A DNA stretch of 64,000 nt from Vavraia culicis subsp. floridensis (GCF_000192795.1 NW_007360618.1:1-64000), one strand, 5' to 3'; positions 52,941 to 61,434 are shown, counted from the first letter of the stretch. Program-made: numbers and translations. Notes: a model not told the origin generated them from the sequence alone.

Positions 52941-53157
52941 TCAATAAACGGTGTTCTAATGAACGAAGCGTTCATGTATAGCCTGTGGTGCCTTACAGCA
53001 CGAAAAAGGCACAAATAATTTGGTGAAGATGCCTGAACTGCCTCTTTGCATGCGAATTGCTGTTTATTTACCGGTTGCGACCTTAGGAGCACACTTTTCA
53101 GATCCTGTCTGTGCTCTTCATTTCGTGCAAGCACAGTACCAAATACCACCTCTCAGT

Positions 53158-54288
53158 TCATCCCCACTCCTCAATTTTCACCAAGTTCTTCTCCACAACG
53201 TTCAGCTGCACCTCGCCAATCCTCCACACCTTCACATCACCCAACACAACAACATCACCCTCACACATCCTCATCTCATTCAGCACATCGTTCTCAATTA
53301 CAGCACCTATCGTGCCCGTGTCATCCATAAATTTGATGTTGCTTACCTCAGCGTTAAAATACTCAATTTTAGCTACGAGCACTGCCAGACGGTGCACGGC
53401 GTAGCAATCGCTTTCTTTTATTTTTTGGATAGTGGTCGTGTTTTCGTGTGTTATGTCTTTCAAGCGCTGCATATTCACCCGTATTGATGGATCATCCTGG
53501 GTGCGTATGTTTGGGTGACTGTGCACTGAACTTATGTTAGGTGATGATGTGCGTGTTTCTACGGGTGGGTCCATCTCTGCGCGTTCTCCACGTGTACTAA
53601 CCGGCAGATACATCTCTACGTGCCCATCCTCTCCACCCCCATCAGCAATCACTCCACCTAAATCGCGTTCACTTCTCTTTTCCTCACCATGCTCTTCTCC
53701 TTCTTTCTTCTGATTGAGCTCTTCGCTGTTTAACTCAGTAGCACTCAAATCATCCGTATCAATACTCCCCTCCTCACTCTCTTTACCACTCTCTTTACCA
53801 CTCTCTTTACCACTCTCTTTACCACTCTCTTTACCACTCTCTTTACCACTCTCTTTACCACTCTCTTTACCATTCTCTTTACCACTCCCCTCCTCATTCT
53901 CTTTATCACACACTCCCTCTTCCGCACCTATGCTTCCTTCATTCACACCACTCCCAATGCTTTCACTTTCCATACCTCCGCTCTCTTCGTCCAACTCATC
54001 CATCACGTTCTCATCACTTATCATTGCTTCCAATTCATCAATTACCTCCCCTAAAGAACTCTCCTCACTGATTTGCTTATCCAATTCGATACTTTCCTTC
54101 TTTATCGCATTTTCTGCTGTAATTACATTCGTATTTTTCTCTGCTCTTTTCTCCTCCTCATCCCTTGCACCCGTCACTAATCCTTCACCTTTCACCATCA
54201 ATAATCCTTCACCTGCGCTATTCTCCTCATTTTCATTCTTTCCCCGCTTTTGTCTCAAAAGTGCAATCAATTCGTTAATTTCGGTCAT
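53158..54288 (-). CDS. OB-fold protein with GKES repeats, HROB-like
   Basis: A 376-residue protein with three parts. Residues 1-140 are acidic and low-complexity. Residues ~150-188 are a run of GKES tetrapeptides encoded by a 12-bp tandem repeat. Residues ~285-376 form an OB-fold: HRLAVLVAKIEYFNAEVSNI, KFMDDTGTIGAVI, GDVVVLGDVKVW and LNVVEKNLVKI. The order LAVLV, DxTG, VLLL..V.V, LNV...NLV.I resembles the OB domain of HROB (MCM8IP), a recruiter of the MCM8-MCM9 helicase in DNA repair. The assignment rests on pattern only; another ssDNA-binding OB protein (RPA or Stn1-like) is possible. CCC lies about 19 bases upstream, with a short out-of-frame ATG between. Confidence 0.55.
   Translation of the reverse strand: MTEINELIALLRQKRGKNENEENSAGEGLLMVKGEGLVTGARDEEEKRAEKNTNVITAENAIKKESIELDKQISEESSLGEVIDELEAMISDENVMDELDEESGGMESESIGSGVNEGSIGAEEGVCDKENEEGSGKENGKESGKESGKESGKESGKESGKESGKESGKESEEGSIDTDDLSATELNSEELNQKKEGEEHGEEKRSERDLGGVIADGGGEDGHVEMYLPVSTRGERAEMDPPVETRTSSPNISSVHSHPNIRTQDDPSIRVNMQRLKDITHENTTTIQKIKESDCYAVHRLAVLVAKIEYFNAEVSNIKFMDDTGTIGAVIENDVLNEMRMCEGDVVVLGDVKVWRIGEVQLNVVEKNLVKIEEWG
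53775..53882. repeat. 12-bp tandem repeat (in-frame)
   Basis: Eight exact copies of CACTCTCTTTAC (53775-53870) plus a ninth with one change (CATTCTCTTTAC, 53871-53882). On the minus strand it encodes GKES units inside the OB-fold protein. Because 12 is a multiple of three, copy changes keep the frame. Confidence 0.95.
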
Positions 54289-54632
54289 TGCGCATCAAAA
54301 CGTGGAGGGTCCTTTAAAGACCGGTTTAAACAGCCAAGCAACAGCGTACACGTTTTACGCACGCATTCCTGATGAGCGGTGCACATCGTTCTATCCACAG
54401 CACACCACGTACAACACCGTTAAAATACCTGCGCGGTATGCCTGTGAACACAGGAATGTAGTCGGTCGTGTCTGCACCGCATGCACGTGGACGAACGTAT
54501 TGGTAAACATTTCAGCGATTCTATCCATGCGATCGCTCATTGCTATGCGCAGCGGTGCAATCCACCCGTTCAATTCGTGCGGCCATCGTCCCGCATATTC
54601 CCACTATTTGTAGTTCTTGGTCCGCCATCCCT
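54289..54632. other. Upstream region of divergent genes
   Basis: About 340 bases holding the promoters of the OB-fold protein and the small protein at 54633. No frame is supported. Confidence 0.45.
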
Positions 54633-54824
54633 ATGAACAAAAAATTTGAGGAAGGATACAGGGAAGCGTTTGAAGATGTAAAGAACGATTTGCTCTTTGT
54701 ACGGGGCTTTGTCCTGAGACACACGGATTTGGTGCTTGAGGATGTGCTTGGCATGGATGATGAACAGATTGTGAAGATGTACAGGAGATTGAAGAGCGTA
54801 GGGAAGGGAAATCTGGACTGGTAA
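54633..54824 (+). CDS. Small hypothetical protein (63 aa)
   Basis: A 63-residue protein that I do not recognise. It is charged and helical (FEEGYREAFEDVKNDL, then DEQIVKMYRRLKSV) with no cysteine, signal peptide or membrane span. Reality is supported by CCC at 54629-54631, one base before the ATG, and by the regular helical, low-noise composition. The frame is open upstream but without ATG. It may be a small complex subunit. Confidence 0.6.
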   Translation: MNKKFEEGYREAFEDVKNDLLFVRGFVLRHTDLVLEDVLGMDDEQIVKMYRRLKSVGKGNLDW

Positions 54825-55011
54825 TGGGCGGCCATTCGGTGATCGGCAAGAATGGGTGTTAGTGATTAGCAATGATCAGAACATGAAAAGGAGGTGCAAC
54901 ACGATACCATAACCGTATGGTACATTGTACTGCGGGTGAGAATGAAGTAAAACGAAATGTGGCGTGCAACCGGATCAATTCTGCCATTTTAACACGTGCT
55001 CTTAAAACAAT

Positions 55012-55374
55012 TTAACTACAACCACTTGTAATCGCGCTCTTCACTACGTTGTAATCTTCAAGATAAGCAGCACTCTTCTTGACAAATACGCAGCAACTCG
55101 GCGTATTGACATTGCTAGCCTTTTTCAGCACCTCTCCATCAACATAGCAGTACTTCACTCCGTTATTCTCGCACAGCATCGGTAAATGTGTTATCAAATC
55201 GCTTGGTGAAATGTTGAACGGCAGTATTAAAATGCCTTTTTTTCTGTTTTTTATTGCCTTCTGGCACGCTTTTCTACCGCGTACTACCTTTCTGGACGCC
55301 TTGAGATGGTCTATTATTCGAACGATGTGTGCCGTGGCTTCATGTGGTAGAACGGGAGCGGCAAATTTTATCAT
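55012..55374 (-). CDS. NHP2: H/ACA snoRNP protein Nhp2 (L7Ae family)
   Basis: A 120-residue L7Ae/L30e-fold RNA-binding protein, matching Nhp2, a core subunit of H/ACA snoRNPs that guide rRNA pseudouridylation in the nucleolus. VVRGRKACQKAIKNRKKGILILPFNISP matches the family's 'RRGVKEVQK...KGEKGIMVLAGDTLP'; the DLITHLPMLCENNGVKYCYV segment matches '..CHLPVMCED...PYVYI', followed by SCCVFVKK. Length is three-quarters of yeast Nhp2 due to a short N-terminus. Snu13/15.5K is the closest alternative, but the CHLPxxCE-like segment favours Nhp2. GGGG on the plus strand (CCCC on the coding strand) lies three bases before the ATG. Confidence 0.87.
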   Translation of the reverse strand: MIKFAAPVLPHEATAHIVRIIDHLKASRKVVRGRKACQKAIKNRKKGILILPFNISPSDLITHLPMLCENNGVKYCYVDGEVLKKASNVNTPSCCVFVKKSAAYLEDYNVVKSAITSGCS

Positions 55375-55911
55375 AGAGGGGTCACCGATTAGAGGATTAA
55401 AACGGGAACAGAACAGCGATAGGGAATAAATAAGGGAATTTGTTCATAAAAGGACAGCTTTTAATTTAGAACGGTGCAAGAGTTCCTCAGCACGTGACAG
55501 AAAGAATGTGCCCGTATCTGTGGAGGGCGGTGAACGGTTGATGCAGTGAAGGAAGATAAACGGATCAACGTATGAAAGACGATCATTCGTAGGTAAAACA
55601 GCAATTTATAGACTGTGCGGCTGTGTGCCTACCTGCTTCTACATCTATACCACTTCACGTTACACCGCTTACGTTGCTGTTCCTTACTGTTGAATGGCTT
55701 TGCACTGTTCTGGTTGTACTACACTTTCTTTTCCAGCATCTTCGCTACGTTGCTGTCCCTTACTGTTGTCACCACGTACTCATCAGCAATTACCTGCCAC
55801 GCTCTCACCAGCAATTCGTTCTAGTACATTCCATACTGCCGTCTTGACCCGAACAAAACTGCATTCTCATCGGCACCGTGCTCTTAAAATATTTTAAACC
55901 GTACACCCACA
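55375..55911. other. Upstream region of divergent genes with direct repeat
   Basis: About 540 bases. A 23-base sequence starting TACGTTGCTGT occurs at 55670-55692 and again at 55746-55768 with one mismatch. Plus-strand frames here lack ATG starts. Confidence 0.45.
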
Positions 55912-57840
55912 ATGAAAGTGCTGCCACTAGGTGCCGGTCAAGAGGTGGGCCGCTCATGTATCATAGTAAAAATAAAAGAAAAGACCATAATGTTCGACTG
56001 TGGCACTCACCTCGGCCTAACAGGCGCATCCAAGTACCCTGCATTCTCCCTAATCAGCAAATCACCAACCATCCACACATCGGACTTTAGCTCATTCGAT
56101 CTAAGCTCCATCGATCTTGTCATACTCACACATTTTCACTTGGACCACTGCGGTGCACTTCCCCTCCTGTACCGCAACAAGTACCATGGCAAGGTGGTAA
56201 TGAGCACACCAACCAGGTGCGTGTTGCCGTTTGTTTTGGAGGACTACTGTAAGCTGAACGTAACAAATTATGGGATGGAGGATGTTAACGTGTTGATGAG
56301 GAATGTGGTTGTGATGGATGTGGGGATGGTTGGGTGGGTGGATGGAATTGGGATTAGGGTGTTCAGTGCTGGACACGTTTTGGGTGCTGCTATGTTTTAT
56401 GTGTGGGTGGGAGGAGAGAGCGTGCTGTATACGGGTGATTACACAACGGGTGGCGATGTGCATTTGGACGGGTGCTGTGTTGATACGGAGGACTTTTTGG
56501 TGTTTGGGGAGGATTTGAGAAGGAATGGGGAAGATGTGGTGGAGACGGGTGTAAATGATGTGAGAAGGAATGGGGAAGATGTGGTGGAGACGGGTGTAAA
56601 TGATGTGAGAAGGAATGGGGAAGATGTGGTGGAGACGGGTGTAAATGATGTGAGAAGGAATGGGGAAGATGTGGTGGAGACGGGTGTAAATGATGTGAGA
56701 AGGAATGGGGAAGATGTGGTGGAGAAGGGTGTAAATGATGTGAGAAGGAATGGGGAAGATGTGGTGGAGAAGGGTGTAAATGATGGAAAGAATCTTAAGG
56801 GCGGGAATACCGGTACTATCAGGAAAGATGTGAATGACACATGTGGATCAGATTTGGACGAAAATGCCCTTGGCATGGGACAAGCAACGGGAGATTTCGC
56901 TTTTGATGTAAGAACAGCTAAAAAAATGAAAAAGCAGGAAGCAATGGTGCTCAGACGGCTGAAGCGACCGGATGTTATGATCACAGAGTGCACGTACGGC
57001 TCGGTAGACAGAGAATGCAGGAAAACGAAAATACGTGAATTGATCACAACGGTGGTGCAATGCATTGAGCGTAACGGCAAGGTGCTTATTCCGGTATTTG
57101 CGATAGGACGTGCACAGGAAATGTACACGATGCTCTCTGCATTCTTCAAGAATGCAAATTTGAACGTTCCATTTTTCTATTGCAGTACGATTCTTGAGCG
57201 AGGACTCAAAATATACAAGAGATTCGATGACTATACCAAGAAATCGTTTCATTTTGACTTTGACGGCATTCGAATGTTCAAGAACGAGTATTTGGTATCG
57301 GACAAGCCGTTCATCGTGTTCTCATCACCTGGTATGCTGCACACGGGCAACTCCCTGAAAATATTCAAGGCGCTGTGCGAGGACGCAAGGAACCTGGTGA
57401 TTATACCGGGTTACTGCATGAAGAACACGCTTGCCGAGAAGTTGTTGAACGGCATACGCACAATAACACTGGACAGAGAGTACACCATAAGAATACAGGT
57501 AAGAAATATTGGGTTTAGTGCACATGCAGATTCTTCAGGTATTCTCCGTTTTATAGCTAAGGTGAGACCGCGCAACGTTGTGCTTGTGCATGGCGACAAG
57601 AACAGGATGGTGAAGTTCAAGCGGATCATTGAGAAGATGTGCGTGGATGAGGATGGATTTGACTTCAGATGCCATGTCTTCATGCCGAGGAATAAGTGTC
57701 TGGTTGACCTGCCCGGTAAGAACGAAATCATCCTGAAAAGCAGGAACGAGATAAAAGATGATGAGATTGCAGTTGATGTTGAGCAGGACGGTACTACCTT
57801 TGTAGCGAAGAAGATAAAGAAGTACGTTGTGAGAAAATGA
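55912..57840 (+). CDS. CPSF73/INTS11-type RNA endonuclease
   Basis: A 642-residue metallo-beta-lactamase/beta-CASP nuclease that cuts RNA 3' ends. PLGAGQEVGRSC and the zinc motif HFHLDH (74-79) are intact, as are AGHVLGAAMF, YTGD, ITECTYG (motif A acidic residue), IPVFAIGRAQE, FSAHAD and LVHGDKN. CPSF73 (Ysh1) has FSAHTD, whereas Integrator INTS11 has FSAHAD. GMLHTGNSLKIFK likewise resembles INTS11 'GMLHAGQSLQIF' more than CPSF73 'GMMQSGLSRELF'. Both roles stay open. Residues 201-290 are six 15-residue repeats inserted between the lactamase half and the ITECTYG motif. There is little C-terminal domain. CCC lies three bases before the ATG. Its partner is probably the pseudonuclease at 27406-29022. 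Confidence 0.92.
   Translation: MKVLPLGAGQEVGRSCIIVKIKEKTIMFDCGTHLGLTGASKYPAFSLISKSPTIHTSDFSSFDLSSIDLVILTHFHLDHCGALPLLYRNKYHGKVVMSTPTRCVLPFVLEDYCKLNVTNYGMEDVNVLMRNVVVMDVGMVGWVDGIGIRVFSAGHVLGAAMFYVWVGGESVLYTGDYTTGGDVHLDGCCVDTEDFLVFGEDLRRNGEDVVETGVNDVRRNGEDVVETGVNDVRRNGEDVVETGVNDVRRNGEDVVETGVNDVRRNGEDVVEKGVNDVRRNGEDVVEKGVNDGKNLKGGNTGTIRKDVNDTCGSDLDENALGMGQATGDFAFDVRTAKKMKKQEAMVLRRLKRPDVMITECTYGSVDRECRKTKIRELITTVVQCIERNGKVLIPVFAIGRAQEMYTMLSAFFKNANLNVPFFYCSTILERGLKIYKRFDDYTKKSFHFDFDGIRMFKNEYLVSDKPFIVFSSPGMLHTGNSLKIFKALCEDARNLVIIPGYCMKNTLAEKLLNGIRTITLDREYTIRIQVRNIGFSAHADSSGILRFIAKVRPRNVVLVHGDKNRMVKFKRIIEKMCVDEDGFDFRCHVFMPRNKCLVDLPGKNEIILKSRNEIKDDEIAVDVEQDGTTFVAKKIKKYVVRK
56512..56781 (+). repeat. 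45-bp minisatellite inside the nuclease gene
   Basis: Six consecutive 45-base units, each encoding DVRRNGEDVVETGVN or a one-residue variant (the first has DL, the fifth and sixth have EK for ET). Units 2-4 look identical at the DNA level, pointing to recent expansion or gene conversion. Confidence 0.95.
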
Positions 57841-57871
57841 ATGTCACTGTTGTGCTACTGATGCTTCCCAG

Positions 57872-57970
57872 ATGCACTCAAATGTTCCAACACAAATTCG
57901 TAAACACGTGTACCAGGCTAAAAAACATTTGGAACGGTATGTAACATTACACAGGCACCACTCTCATTAA
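57872..57970 (+). CDS. Possible micro-gene (32 aa)
   Basis: A 32-codon frame whose ATG lies two bases after CCC (57867-57869), just 31 bases past the nuclease stop. It reads a basic helical peptide with QIRKHVYQAKKHLERYV and a His-rich end. No family is recognised. It may be 3' UTR sequence by chance. Confidence 0.25.
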   Translation: MHSNVPTQIRKHVYQAKKHLERYVTLHRHHSH

Positions 57971-58940
57971 ATAGCTTGCTTTCATCAAATTTTGATCTGC
58001 ACAACTCCCTAAATAAACGAAAAAAGATCGGTGACACGAGCAAACTGAGAACATCGTAATTTACAGGTTGATTGATTCCCAGTTGGTGCTATGATCGTGC
58101 GAATGAAATGTTTGATTTATTAAGACCGTGGTACATCCTGCACCTCGCCATTCTTGAGTAAGTTCGAGGATGTGCTGCTCTAACAGCAAGTGCAACGGTT
58201 CGTTTCGTTTTTAACAACACTTCTATTTAACTTCGCTTCGCACACATTTTTTTCCTCTGTGTTCCCTAGGGACCACGGCCATATCATCTCATTTCATACG
58301 ACCATGTGCTAAGACTGTAGAACAAGCTGTGCGCTCTCCCGGGAGAATGCCGGTACGGTATTTACCATAAATTCTTTGGCAGGTCCGTTCCAAATGGATA
58401 TAGGACTTAGCATCTATGATTTACATTGCTCTTAACATCTGCCATTATACGAGCCAGCGCTCTCAATCTTGAGATACCAACTTCGTCCTGCCTACACATC
58501 GAGAGGCCGTACAATTTTCATCGAATTTGCCTCAACCAAACACCATGTACATAACGTTCACTGGACCAATGCGGATTGTGTTAATCTGTCACAGCCATTC
58601 GTTTTTGCGCATTGTGGTTTATTTCTATTCTCCACCAGGCATGTATTGATCAAAGTTCTCTTACAGGCATTAAACTCGAGACAGAGCATGTCATTCTGCA
58701 TGCTCAATCATTTATAATTACCGTCGAGTACTTTCTGTTGCTTAAGTGTATTACATAATCTGCTGTGACATCTCTACGAGAGAGGACTCAAACGCGTTGA
58801 TAATCCACTTATTGATATTAGCATTACATTTTACCTTTTTATAAACGTACCTTCATCATGAAAGGCCCAAATATTCGTGGTATGTGTTTGGTTTTCCTTT
58901 TCCTGCACCCCTTTATCCGTGGTTTCTTTTTCACACCCTA
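57971..58940. other. Intergenic region with GC palindromes
   Basis: About 970 bases. Two palindromes, TCCCTAGGGA (58263-58272) and TCTCCCGGGAGA (58335-58346), stand out in an otherwise plain region. A plus frame to 58717 lacks a start signal. Confidence 0.4.
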
Positions 58941-59504
58941 ATGATTGGTATAAAACTCAAATGGCTTATTCTGTGCTTTTGTATTCTTTTCTTCATTATC
59001 ATCCTGCCTTTGGTCCTTCTTACACTCTACTTCAAGTCAAAACACATAGATAATGCATTTGTAGATGCGATCAAAAAAGCCCCGGCCACTGAACCAGTGT
59101 TAAATCACATTCTTGTCAAGGACTCGAAGTTGTACATCCTAGAGACGGTAGAAGCAGGTAAAATGGATGAAATAGATTTAGGCGATGTTTCAGAGGATTG
59201 CATACTGGATTATGATCATTTAAAGCTTGAGAAAGCGCGTGAAAGCTTCTTGACCAGCATTCTTGGCGAGTTTGGATTGAAAATTTTCTACAGAAAAAGC
59301 TTGGTGATCAAATTCATACGGCTGGTGAATTACATGCGCTTTGCCAAGTTTGAGAAGAATGGTGCCGTGTTGATATCAGTGAAAGATAATAAGCTGGAAG
59401 TGACAGCAAAAGCGGATGATAAGAGCGAAAAACACGAAATACAGTTCAGAAAATCGGATGAGCCACTGTTAATATGTAAGTATATTACGAGTGTTTTTAA
59501 ATAA
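58941..59504 (+). CDS. Hypothetical membrane-anchored protein
   Basis: A 187-residue protein that I do not recognise. Residues 6-32 are a long hydrophobic segment (LKWLILCFCILFFIIILPLVLL), acting as an uncleaved signal anchor; the remaining ~150 residues are soluble, Lys/Asp/Glu-rich and mixed alpha/beta, with repeated VKD..KL..TA-like strands near the end. It may face the ER lumen or the cytosol. CCC at 58936-58938, two bases before the ATG, supports the start, and AATAAA overlaps the stop codon (59500-59505). Microsporidia have many lineage-specific proteins of this sort. Confidence 0.7.
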   Translation: MIGIKLKWLILCFCILFFIIILPLVLLTLYFKSKHIDNAFVDAIKKAPATEPVLNHILVKDSKLYILETVEAGKMDEIDLGDVSEDCILDYDHLKLEKARESFLTSILGEFGLKIFYRKSLVIKFIRLVNYMRFAKFEKNGAVLISVKDNKLEVTAKADDKSEKHEIQFRKSDEPLLICKYITSVFK

Positions 59505-59991
59505 AAATCTTGTTTAATACCTGCTGAGTACAAGGCTTACGTTTTCGTGTGCTAAAACGATTAGTGGTAGTGTTCCATGTATGATCTGTGTTTTATTATG
59601 TCAACTACTCCACGAATGAGAACTCCCTTACCAGGTAGGTAATTGCGCCATACCGCAATTATTACCATACTATGATAATCGATATTTGATCGATAGATGC
59701 CGTAATTCGTGGTGTGTAGCAGCTCAAAATCGGTGCTAATTGATGATTTTGATCTATTACAACGGTGATTCACACGGGTGATGGCAATATACCTTAGTAC
59801 GAGCAAGGTTTTTGAACCTCTTGTGACGGGAAAAATAAAAAATAACGACCAGGTACAGGTGTAGTGCATTGTTTGACATTTATTAGTAAATACGGATGAA
59901 AAACCTTGAACAATATCGCGGTGCCTGCAATCCTTTGCTCTCGGTTGTGGGCATCGTACGAAAATATTTGCGAATTTTTTACCCTCAAGCG
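59505..59991. other. Intergenic region
   Basis: About 490 bases. The RFC frame is open from an in-frame ATG at 59896, but that extension has no family similarity. Nothing else is seen. Confidence 0.45.
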
Positions 59992-60816
59992 ATGACGACC
60001 CTATGGACCGAAAAGTACCGCCCAAAATTTCCAATTGCCCAAGGCCATCCCCATCTTCTTCTTCACGGTCCGCCATCAACCGGAAAGACAACCTATGCAC
60101 ACCAGATTGCCCAGCCACCTGTTCTTGAACTGAATGCAAGCAATGATCGCGGCATACAGGCCATCCGATCGCTAAAAAACGTAAATAACCACACGATTAT
60201 TCTTGATGAGTGTGATCAGCTGACTGTTGATGCACAGCAGTGTTTAAGACGCATAATAGAGACCAGCAGCAACAAATTCATTTTTATCGCGAATTATCTC
60301 TGTAAGATAATTCTGCCTCTGAAGAGCCGTCTTTATAAAATCAAGTTTGAGAACAGGGGCATGCTGGTAAGGTTGAAGGATATTGCACAGTTAGAAAAAC
60401 TGGATGTAAATGTTGAACGAATTTACAAGGGGTGTGGCATGGATGTGCGCAAGTCGCTGAATATCATGCAAGCCCTAGCTGCGATTTTAAAAAACAACTC
60501 GGATGCCGCAGATGAATTAGATAAGGACTCGTTAATTGATGATTTTCTTGGTGTGATACCTGCTAAAACTATCAGTGATTTTGAACTGCTAACTTTTGGT
60601 GGTTTGAAAGGATTTGTTACCGATTTTATGAACTGTTCTTATTCGCTAGTTCAGTTTATCATTCAAATAGTTGATCGAGATCTCCCCATAGAGTTTTACA
60701 AGGTGATTGGTGAAGTGGAAGAGATGTGTATTAGGGGCGGTGATACTGAACTACTCCTTTATTTTCTTTGTTCTTCCTACATAAAAACTAGACACTGTTC
60801 GCAACATTTGTGCTAA
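59992..60816 (+). CDS. Replication factor C small subunit
   Basis: A 274-residue AAA+ clamp-loader subunit, which loads PCNA onto DNA. Motifs: WTEKYRPK (5-12), Walker A GPPSTGKT (26-33), LNASNDRGI (47-55), Walker B LDECD (71-75), AQQCLRRIIE (81-90) and the sensor region with N101. The trans-acting SRC motif reads SRL (112-114): the arginine is kept, the cysteine is not. It is shorter than the usual 320-350 residues, with reduced linkers around Walker A and B. It could be Rfc2, Rfc3 or Rfc4; AQQCLRR fits Rfc2/Rfc4 best. CCC at 59982-59984 precedes this ATG by seven bases. Confidence 0.88.
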   Translation: MTTLWTEKYRPKFPIAQGHPHLLLHGPPSTGKTTYAHQIAQPPVLELNASNDRGIQAIRSLKNVNNHTIILDECDQLTVDAQQCLRRIIETSSNKFIFIANYLCKIILPLKSRLYKIKFENRGMLVRLKDIAQLEKLDVNVERIYKGCGMDVRKSLNIMQALAAILKNNSDAADELDKDSLIDDFLGVIPAKTISDFELLTFGGLKGFVTDFMNCSYSLVQFIIQIVDRDLPIEFYKVIGEVEEMCIRGGDTELLLYFLCSSYIKTRHCSQHLC

Positions 60817-61332
60817 ATTGTTACTTAACATGATTGTTTGTTATACCCAGTTATCAATGCTGTGCTCGTCTTCTTGATCTTAACGCGTTTAAACACAGCC
60901 TTTATCTCAGTAAATTTCATTCTTCTGTTATTTTATTCATTTCTACCCAATGCCGTGAGCACCTGAAACGTAAGAATTATATTATCACAGCAACACAGAT
61001 CATGTTGATAAAAATGACGCAAATACTTTTAGTTGGATAAATGGACGTGACACCAATGCAGGTATATGAGTACATACGTACGCGCAACAAAACGTGAACG
61101 CTAACTGAAATGCATTTTGTTTCCCCATTCCTTTAAAGTATTCATCATAAGAATTCCCAATAAATTTATTCGATTATTATGTCTATGAGATAATGCCACA
61201 GCTTTGATCTTAAGTGTGTTTGATGCGTTATTTAACGTGAAAGAGCGAAATTACTGCGGGCCCTTGCGTGTTTTATTCAGAACAATTTTCATTTACTAAA
61301 ATTAGTTCTTGAGGTGTTGCCGTGATACAACT
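60817..61332. other. Intergenic region
   Basis: About 520 bases; one plus frame (60834-61040) without similarity. No gene is supported. Confidence 0.45.
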
Positions 61333-61434
61333 TTAATGTGCGTAAAATGGGGCTGAGTTGAGGTGGTATGTAAATTTAGTATTTATTTTACTTACATTGT
61401 TACGTGAGGAGGATTCTTCATTTGATGCTGACAT
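61333..61434 (-). CDS. Possible micro-gene (33 aa) or first exon
   Basis: On the minus strand, CCC abuts the ATG at 61434, and 33 codons follow. The start MSASNEESSSRNNV is typical of real protein N-termini. Directly after codon 13 comes GTAAGT, the microsporidian intron donor consensus, so this could also be a first exon. I could not find a convincing acceptor and downstream exon. No family is recognised. Confidence 0.3.
   Translation of the reverse strand: MSASNEESSSRNNVSKINTKFTYHLNSAPFYAH

Noticed and set aside
53714..54613. Long plus-strand frame with SLPL repeats
   Set aside because: It is the antisense shadow of the GKES repeat and acidic region of the minus-strand OB-fold gene.
56439..57149. 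Long minus-strand frame with SSPFLLTSFTPVSTT repeats
   Set aside because: Antisense shadow of the 45-bp repeat in the nuclease gene, which has intact catalytic motifs on the plus strand.
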